Of a DNA stretch of 64,000 nt, positions 59,234 to 64,000 are shown piece after piece. Source of the stretch: Kytococcus schroeteri (GTDB lineage Bacteria > Actinomycetota > Actinomycetes > Actinomycetales > Dermatophilaceae); contig NZ_PKIZ01000002.1 of NCBI RefSeq assembly GCF_002847825.1, positions 125,047-189,046 of the forward strand, written 5' to 3'. Below the pieces are notes generated by a model, which saw nothing but the letters and a program-made list of their open reading frames with translations, was not told where the DNA came from and did no database searches. The position numbers and the translations under genes were made by a program. Every line of letters begins with the position of its first letter. The first letter of the stretch is position 1.

Positions 59234-59819
59234 GGACCTCTCCCGTCAGCAGGTCCACCATCGGGCGTGAGCGGACGGTGGCCACGAAGCCAGTCGGCTC
59301 GTCGGCCTCCCAGTCCTCGACGGCCACCCGCGAGATGGTGACCTCCCGGTCGAGCTGGGCCTCCGCCCGGGTGGCCAGCTCGGCGAGGGTGCGCCGCGGC
59401 ACGTCCCCGACGACCACCACGTCGACGTCGCGGGGAAAGGCACCCTGCTCCCCGGCCCGGCGAGCCGCCCACGAGCCGTGGACCACCGCCTCCTGCACTC
59501 CGTCCACCCCCTCGAGGAGCTGCCGCAGCACCGGCACGGGTCCGTACGTCGCGGCGACGACCTCCCGCATCGGGGCGAACAGGGGGTGGTCGGGGTCGGC
59601 GGAGACCAGACGGTTGCGCCCCTCGCGACGGTCGCGGAGCACGCCGGCCTCCACCAACCGCCCCACCTCGCGGTGCACCACCGGCCCTGCGACGCCGGTG
59701 CGGCGCCCCAGCTCGGCCAGGGAGAACTCCCGGTCAGGGTGCCCCAGGGTCTCGGCGAGAAGCGCCCCCACGGCGTCGGAGCGCACGAAGGGCGTCAGGG
59801 CCGACGGTGGAGTCTTCAC
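59226..59819 (-). CDS. winged-helix + minimal nucleotidyltransferase protein (putative antitoxin)
   Basis: A 197-residue protein. N-terminal ~95 residues are a winged helix (FSLAELGRRTGVAGPVVHREVGRLVEAGVLRDRREGRNRLVSAD). Residues about 100-197 form an MNT-type domain: VVHGSWAARRAGEQGAFPRDVDVVVVGD with the GSW loop and the DVDVVV pair of metal-binding aspartates. Such proteins AMPylate and neutralise a HEPN partner. GTG 59819 is the start; the gene is directly preceded by a promoter whose -10 lies in a palindrome. Confidence 0.78.
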   Translation of the reverse strand: MKTPPSALTPFVRSDAVGALLAETLGHPDREFSLAELGRRTGVAGPVVHREVGRLVEAGVLRDRREGRNRLVSADPDHPLFAPMREVVAATYGPVPVLRQLLEGVDGVQEAVVHGSWAARRAGEQGAFPRDVDVVVVGDVPRRTLAELATRAEAQLDREVTISRVAVEDWEADEPTGFVATVRSRPMVDLLTGEVRA

Positions 59820-59826
59820 AGAACGT

Positions 59827-59857
59827 GAAGATATCTTCCGCTTGAGGGAACGGTCAA
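59827..59857 (-). promoter_or_regulatory. promoter and palindromic operator of the MNT-HEPN-msrA operon
   Basis: On the minus strand: -35 TTGACC (59857-59852), 18 bases, -10 TATCTT (59833-59828), then 8 bases to GTG 59819, so the transcript would be leaderless or nearly so. The 12-bp perfect palindrome GAAGATATCTTC (59827-59838) covers the -10. This is the pattern expected for autorepression by the winged-helix protein. Confidence 0.7.
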
Positions 59858-59859
59858 CG

Positions 59860-61842
59860 TCACTTCGAGAGCACGATCTTCTCGGAGGACTTCGGCTGCC
59901 CCTCCGGGAAGGCGGCGACGAGCGCGTTGGCCATGCCCTGCGCCTTGGCGATGGAGCCCTCGGTGTTGTTGTGGTTGGCGTCGTTCTCCAGGAACCACTC
60001 CGGGTGCGAGCTGGCCTCGGTGGACCAGTCGTACACCCACAGGTTCGGGTACTTCTTCACCGAGTCGGCCAGCACCTTGTCGAACTTCTGCACGTTCTCG
60101 TTGGCGTACCACTTGTTGTTGGTCCACGGCATGGTCAGCGCGTTCACCCACAGCACCGGGCGGCCCTTGGAGGCCTTCATGACCGAGTCGATGCGGCCCT
60201 CGGCACCGGCCCAGGCATCGGCCTTGGCCATGTTCGCCGAGTCGTTCAGGCCCACGTTGACCACCCAGCAGCCGTCACCGATCTCGCCGGCGTGCTCCTC
60301 CATCGCCTCCGAGGCGGTGGTGTCCTTGCCGCCCTGGCCCATGTGCTCCAGCATCGAACGGCCACCCAGGATGTCCTCGATCACGGTGTCCACGCCGACG
60401 GCCTCGTAGCGCGCGGTGATGCGCTTGCTCTTGTCCGGGATGCGCGTCTCGGGGGTGTTGCCCGGGCCCAGGGAGGTGGAGTCACCGATGTGGATCACCG
60501 TCTTGCACGCCGTCTTCGTGGCCTTCGGGCGCGCGGCCTTCTTGGCCTTCGGCGCCGTCACGGAGTCCACCCCGGCCTTGCCGCCGTTCTCCTGCTGGGC
60601 GATCTCCACGACGGACTTCTGCGGCAGCTTGCCGACGCCCACCAGGGAGGCGGCCGCGACGGCGAGCACGCCCACGGTGCCCACGGCCAGCTGCGCGGCC
60701 CCGGGGCGAGCACCCCGGGCCGCCTCCGGGGAGCGCCCGGCCCGCCCGGTCACCAGGGCCAGGAAGCCGTGGCGACGGATGGGGTCCTCCACGAAGCGCC
60801 AGGACAGGGAGGCCAGGACCACGGTGGCACCCACCACGATGGCTCCGCGCACCCACGGCTGCCCGAAGAAGGCCCGCTCGGGCAGGAAGGCCACCACGGG
60901 CATGTGCCACAGGTAGATGCCGTAGCTGCGCTCACCGATCCACCGCAGCGGGGCGATGCCCATGACCCGACCCAGCATCGAGCCCGGCACGACCAGCGGC
61001 ATGAGCGCGGCACAGGTCGCCACGGTCAGCGCGGCGATGCCCCAGGTGTAGAGGCTGTCGGTCTCCTGGGTGGTGGTGGCCACGAGCGCGAGGATGCCGG
61101 CCAGGCCGGCCAGGCCGATGAGGTCGAACACCCACTTGCCGGCCGGGCGCAGCTTCGCGACCACGGAGGGACGCCACACCATCGCCAGGGCCGCGCCCCA
61201 GAGCAGCCCGCCGGCGCGGGTGTCGGTGCCCTCGTAGGCGCGCGTCGAGTCACCCGAGGGGTCGGCCAGGAGGGCGAGGAGCACCATGGAGACCAGGCCG
61301 AGGGCGAAGGTGCCCGCGGCCATCTTCTTGAGCCGGCCGTTGCAGGCGGTGATCAGCCCCACCAGCAGCAGCGGCCAGACGATGTAGTACTGCTCCTCCA
61401 CGGCCAGGGACCACAGGTGGTCCAGGGGGCCGACGCCCTCCTGCTGCTCGAAGTAGCTCTTGCCGGAGAAGATGACCTGCCAGTTGGCCACGTAGAACAG
61501 CGCCGCCAGGGACTCCTTGAGGCGCTGCCCCATGTTGTGCGGTTCGGCGATTGCCGTGGTGACGAGCACGGCGACCAGCAGCAGCACCACGGCCGGGAGC
61601 AGGCGGCGGAAGCGGCGGACCCAGAAGTTCTTGAGGTCCAGGTTGCCGTGCTTCTGCCACCGCGAGAGCAGCAGCGAGGTGATGAGGAAGCCCGAGAGGG
61701 TGAAGAAGACGCCCACGCCGAGCAGTCCCCCGCCGGCGAACGGCACGCCGATGTGGTACGCCACCACCAGGGCGACGGCGACCGTCCGCAGGCCGTCGAG
61801 GCCCGGGAAGTACGTGGCGGACTTGTTGACTGGGCGAGGCAT
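59860..61842 (-). CDS. acyltransferase-3/SGNH protein (OatA-like)
   Basis: A 660-residue membrane protein. Residues about 10-365 are an acyltransferase-3 domain with ten hydrophobic segments (YFPGLDGLRTVAVALVVAYH with the catalytic-type His, GVFFTLSGFLIT, WSLAVEEQYYIVWPLLL). After a linker, residues about 430-650 are an SGNH domain with HIGDSTS nucleophile block, NVGLNDS, and D-x-x-H in NDANHNN. The two domains together O-acetylate wall or surface polysaccharides. ATG 61842. Confidence 0.9.
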   Translation of the reverse strand: MPRPVNKSATYFPGLDGLRTVAVALVVAYHIGVPFAGGGLLGVGVFFTLSGFLITSLLLSRWQKHGNLDLKNFWVRRFRRLLPAVVLLLVAVLVTTAIAEPHNMGQRLKESLAALFYVANWQVIFSGKSYFEQQEGVGPLDHLWSLAVEEQYYIVWPLLLVGLITACNGRLKKMAAGTFALGLVSMVLLALLADPSGDSTRAYEGTDTRAGGLLWGAALAMVWRPSVVAKLRPAGKWVFDLIGLAGLAGILALVATTTQETDSLYTWGIAALTVATCAALMPLVVPGSMLGRVMGIAPLRWIGERSYGIYLWHMPVVAFLPERAFFGQPWVRGAIVVGATVVLASLSWRFVEDPIRRHGFLALVTGRAGRSPEAARGARPGAAQLAVGTVGVLAVAAASLVGVGKLPQKSVVEIAQQENGGKAGVDSVTAPKAKKAARPKATKTACKTVIHIGDSTSLGPGNTPETRIPDKSKRITARYEAVGVDTVIEDILGGRSMLEHMGQGGKDTTASEAMEEHAGEIGDGCWVVNVGLNDSANMAKADAWAGAEGRIDSVMKASKGRPVLWVNALTMPWTNNKWYANENVQKFDKVLADSVKKYPNLWVYDWSTEASSHPEWFLENDANHNNTEGSIAKAQGMANALVAAFPEGQPKSSEKIVLSK

Positions 61843-62004
61843 GCTCGTGCTCCCCTTCGCTCGACCCGGCCGCGCCGGGGGGCTTGCTGCGATTCATTCC
61901 GCGCCGAGGGCGCCCCACCGGCAGGGCACTCCGCCCGTCCACGAGGCGGCCGAGTCAGACAGCGGTGGGTGAGGACGTCGACCTTACCGCCACGAGTCCA
62001 TGAC

Positions 62005-62313
62005 TCACGGCAACGTGACGCACCACTCGAGGACGAACCCCTCGTCGGAGACTCTCGTGTGCTGACGCACACAGGAGGGGTCCGCGCCTGATTCCTCCGC
62101 CACCACGGCCAGCGCGATCGCGGCAGGCTGCGGGAGGGGGCCGCCGGCGAGCCGTGCCTCGGACCCGTCCGGATCACCGGAGCCGCCCGGGGCAGGGACC
62201 TCCGTGGTGACGAATGCCTCAACACGGTCGGGCAGCTCCCCGGTGAGCACCTGGTGCCCGTCGAGGGTGAGGTCCGGCTGCACCGGGGCGTGGACGGCGA
62301 TGCAGTAGCGCAT
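62005..62313 (-). CDS. hypothetical protein
   Basis: A 102-residue soluble protein (ATG 62313) with RYCIAVHAPVQPDLTLDGHQVLTG and AAIALAVVAEESGADPSCVRQHTRVSDEGFVLEWCVTLP. No family recognised. Codon use is less GC3-biased than in the neighbours, in keeping with the more variable right end. Confidence 0.45.
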   Translation of the reverse strand: MRYCIAVHAPVQPDLTLDGHQVLTGELPDRVEAFVTTEVPAPGGSGDPDGSEARLAGGPLPQPAAIALAVVAEESGADPSCVRQHTRVSDEGFVLEWCVTLP

Positions 62314-62405
62314 CTCTTGGATATGACGTTGGTTGCAATGACCAGGAGACGTGCCTCGAAGGGCTCCGCCGACGTCGAGCCAGCGAAACCCTTCTGGACA
62401 TCGAG

Positions 62406-63056
62406 TCAGTCGCCCTCTTCTTCGAGATCCTCCAGCACCTCGAGGGGCGATTCCACGTCCCCGCGCCACGCTTCCAGCCCCTCGCGGACGGCGAGGAAGG
62501 CGACGACCAGCGCGGCGACGGAGTCCGCCCACCACCAGCCGAACAGGCTGTTCAGCACGAGACCGATGAACACCGCGCCCGAGAGGTAGATGCAGAGGAT
62601 GAGCTGCTTGGCATCGGCCATGACGCTCTTGGAGCCGAGCTCGCGCCCGGTGCGGACCTCGAACCACGCCAGCAGCGGCATGACGACCAGGCTCAGCGCA
62701 GTGATCCCGAGGCCCAGCGGGCTGTGATCGGGGCCCTCTTGGCCCATCAGAGCCAGCACGGCATCCACGGAGACGTACGCGGCGAGGGCGAAGAACGCGA
62801 TGCCGATCGCCCTCACGGTCACCTTCTCCCACCGCTCGGGGTCCTTGCGGGTGAACTGCCACGCGATCGCCACGGCCGACAGCACCTCGACGACCGAGTC
62901 CAGGCCAAAGCCGATCAGCGCGGCCGACGAGGCCAGCACACCCGCGGCGACGGCGACGATGGCCTCGATGACGTTGTAGGTGATCGTGAACCCGACGATG
63001 AAGCGGACCCGGCGGTGCAAGGTTGCGCGGCGCTCTGATGTCAGCGCCGCGCTCAT
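62406..63056 (-). CDS. CDF-type cation efflux protein, short form
   Basis: A 216-residue membrane protein with six helices. FIVGFTITYNVIEAIVAVAAGVLASSAALIGFGLDSVVEVLSA carries the helix-2 metal-site aspartate, and the helix-5 segment GWWWADSVAALVVAFLAVREG carries its partner aspartate. It lacks the soluble C-terminal domain of the usual ~300-residue transporters. ATG 63056 overlaps the stop of the cmtR-like gene, so the two form a metal-response operon, probably cadmium/lead or zinc. Confidence 0.82.
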   Translation of the reverse strand: MSAALTSERRATLHRRVRFIVGFTITYNVIEAIVAVAAGVLASSAALIGFGLDSVVEVLSAVAIAWQFTRKDPERWEKVTVRAIGIAFFALAAYVSVDAVLALMGQEGPDHSPLGLGITALSLVVMPLLAWFEVRTGRELGSKSVMADAKQLILCIYLSGAVFIGLVLNSLFGWWWADSVAALVVAFLAVREGLEAWRGDVESPLEVLEDLEEEGD

Positions 63057-63412
63057 GCGTTCGCCTCCGCCCCGCAGCAGCCCGGCACCGGGCACGCGAC
63101 GTCCACACACGGCGCACTTTCGTCGACGGCCAGAGTCACGTCCATGAGCTTCGTCAGTGCCGCAGCGAGGTGAGGGTCGGCGATCTCGTACCGGGTCTGC
63201 CGACCCTCGGGCTCGGCGATCACGATCCCGCAGTCGCGCAGGCAGGTCAGGTGGTTCGAGACGTTCGAGCGGGTCAGTTCAAGGTCGCGGGACAACGCAG
63301 CGGGGTAGCTCGGGCCATCCAGCAAGGTCATCAGGATTCGGGAGCGCGTCGGGTCCGCCATGGCCCGGCCCAGCCGGTTCATGACGTCGAGGCGAGTAGC
63401 AATAGTCAGCAT
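63053..63412 (-). CDS. cmtR: CmtR-type ArsR-family metal sensor
   Basis: A 119-residue winged-helix repressor. The alignment to mycobacterial CmtR is ungapped over the key region: ALSRDLELTRSNVSNHLTCLRDCG places cysteines at exactly 57 and 61, and the third metal ligand, Cys102, is in SAPCVDVAC. Cys57/61/102 bind Cd(II) or Pb(II) and release DNA. The extra C-terminal cysteines (CPVPGCC) are unlike the mycobacterial protein. It regulates the overlapping efflux gene. Confidence 0.9.
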   Translation of the reverse strand: MLTIATRLDVMNRLGRAMADPTRSRILMTLLDGPSYPAALSRDLELTRSNVSNHLTCLRDCGIVIAEPEGRQTRYEIADPHLAAALTKLMDVTLAVDESAPCVDVACPVPGCCGAEANA

Positions 63413-63419
63413 GCACTGA

Positions 63420-63425
63420 ACTATA
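63420..63425 (-). promoter_or_regulatory. leaderless -10 element of cmtR
   Basis: TATAGT on the minus strand, 7 bases before the cmtR ATG, in a locally AT-rich stretch. The spacing points to a leaderless transcript. No clear -35 hexamer 16-18 bases further upstream. Confidence 0.45.
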
Positions 63426-63504
63426 CAGCGATGACTGCCACGTTGTTGAGTTCGACAGGCTGCCGCACGCGCTCCGCGCGCTTGCCCTTGGGGTTCGTGG
63501 TCAC
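63421..63504 (-). CDS. short frame coupled to the broken membrane protein gene
   Basis: GTG 63504 overlaps the TGA of the preceding frame by 4 bases and gives 27 residues starting VTTNPKGKRAERVRQPVELNN, ending at TAG 63421-63423, whose bases lie inside the cmtR promoter. It may be the N-terminal stub of a gene truncated when the cmtR segment arrived. Confidence 0.35.
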   Translation of the reverse strand: MTTNPKGKRAERVRQPVELNNVAVIAV

Positions 63505-63899
63505 CTCTTGCGCCACCCCGGCCACTTCGGCATGCCGTGGCCCTTCCAGGTCTCCACCAGGCCAGCGGCCCAGCGAGCGGACGCGAAGAGCCCGTAGCCG
63601 GCCCCGGCGAGGCCCACGGCGACCACGAGCCAGCGCCCGATGCCGAGCCACACGCTCCCGTCCACGTCCAGCGCCCACTGAGCGCCCGCGATGAGCCCCG
63701 CGACACCCATCCAGAACCCGGCGACGACAACGGCAACCGGCAGGAGGACGAGGCACATCGCGGCGGCTGCCGACCAGAGCTGACGGGCCTCCAGCTTCGC
63801 CGTGGCCCGGTACGCGCGGCGCTGGCCATAGGCCGACAGGGCGTCGTCGGTCTCTCGCTAGTGCCGCGCGTAGATGTCGAACAGCTCGTCGGTGAGCAT
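63501..63899 (-). pseudogene. membrane protein gene with an in-frame TAG
   Basis: From ATG 63899: MLTDELFDIYARH, then TAG (63858-63860), then in the same frame RETDDALSAYGQRRAYRATAKLEARQLW, two or three membrane helices (MCLVLLPVAVVVAGFWMGVAGLIAG; WLVVAVGLAGAGYGLFAS) and WPGWRKR stop. Coding character is the same on both sides, so a CAG-to-TAG change is the simplest explanation. Family not recognised. No good alternative start until ATG 63758. Confidence 0.5.
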
Positions 63900-64000
63900 G
63901 ATCTGATCGCGCGTGATATCGGGCTCTTCGGAGTTGAGCGTGGGTGCTTGGGGGTAGGGGTCGAGGTCCCGGGCATGATCTGAGGACTTCTACCCCCTCG
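63900..64000. other. right edge of the window
   Basis: In the minus-strand frame of the broken gene the sequence stays open back to a TAG near 63989, reading ...LDPYPQAPTLNSEEPDITRDQI before ATG 63899, so the true start of that gene may lie up to 30 residues further right. Nothing else is identifiable. Confidence 0.35.

Overview
The window is about 70% GC, uses GTG starts freely, and packs its genes with ATGA/GTGA stop-start overlaps. It carries a mycothiol-type deacetylase (MshB), a two-start aspartate kinase, monomeric NADP-isocitrate dehydrogenase, DUF3117 and DUF6457. Together these point to a high-GC actinobacterium. The typA / peptide-ABC / mshB / fdxA neighbourhood and an ectABCD cluster would fit a salt-tolerant member of the Micrococcales; that placement is inference. 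No rRNA, tRNA, CRISPR array or intact insertion sequence was seen.

Layout. 1-5.6 kb: molybdenum-cofactor genes, with moaE-moaA reading right and moeZ-moeA-moaC-mobA-DUF6457-moaD reading left. 5.6-9.6 kb: a stress-type membrane protein, an MgtE-like CBS protein without membrane domain, DUF1003 and the Fe-S/P-loop protein Mrp. 9.6-15.6 kb: housekeeping genes (tatB, methyltransferase, enoyl-CoA hydratase, LOG-family protein, citrate synthase, ferredoxin), mostly separated by strong hairpin terminators. 15.7-24.9 kb: a VanW-type wall protein coupled to an in-frame MshB-flavin reductase fusion, then polyphosphate kinase 2, two transporters and TypA. 25-31 kb: a five-gene peptide ABC transporter. 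33-39 kb: lysC-asd-ectA-ectB-ectC-ectD, a complete route from aspartate to hydroxyectoine, with hairpins in the ectB/ectC and ectC/ectD gaps. 39.7-40.2 kb: a gene-free stretch with five helically phased GCACCGGTGC palindromes ahead of icd. 42.4-45.2 kb: thiC behind a TPP riboswitch.

45-59 kb is more accessory and partly decayed. Two small-multidrug-resistance genes each follow a guanidine-III riboswitch; one is intact and the other has a 1-base frameshift. The region also holds a luciferase-like monooxygenase fragment, an amidase remnant, a frameshifted uracil-DNA-glycosylase-fold gene, a decayed DUF1801 gene and a Tat-exported protein in an AT-richer patch. 58.3-59.9 kb holds a nucleotidyltransferase-HEPN pair that reads like a toxin-antitoxin system. 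It is translationally coupled to msrA and expressed from a promoter with a 12-bp palindrome on its -10. 62-64 kb holds a cmtR-type metal sensor with a cation efflux gene, next to a gene interrupted by an in-frame TAG, which suggests the edge of a mobile segment.

The most unusual items are the phased palindrome array, the MshB-flavin reductase fusion, the paired guanidine-III/SMR cassettes and the nucleotidyltransferase-HEPN-MsrA module.
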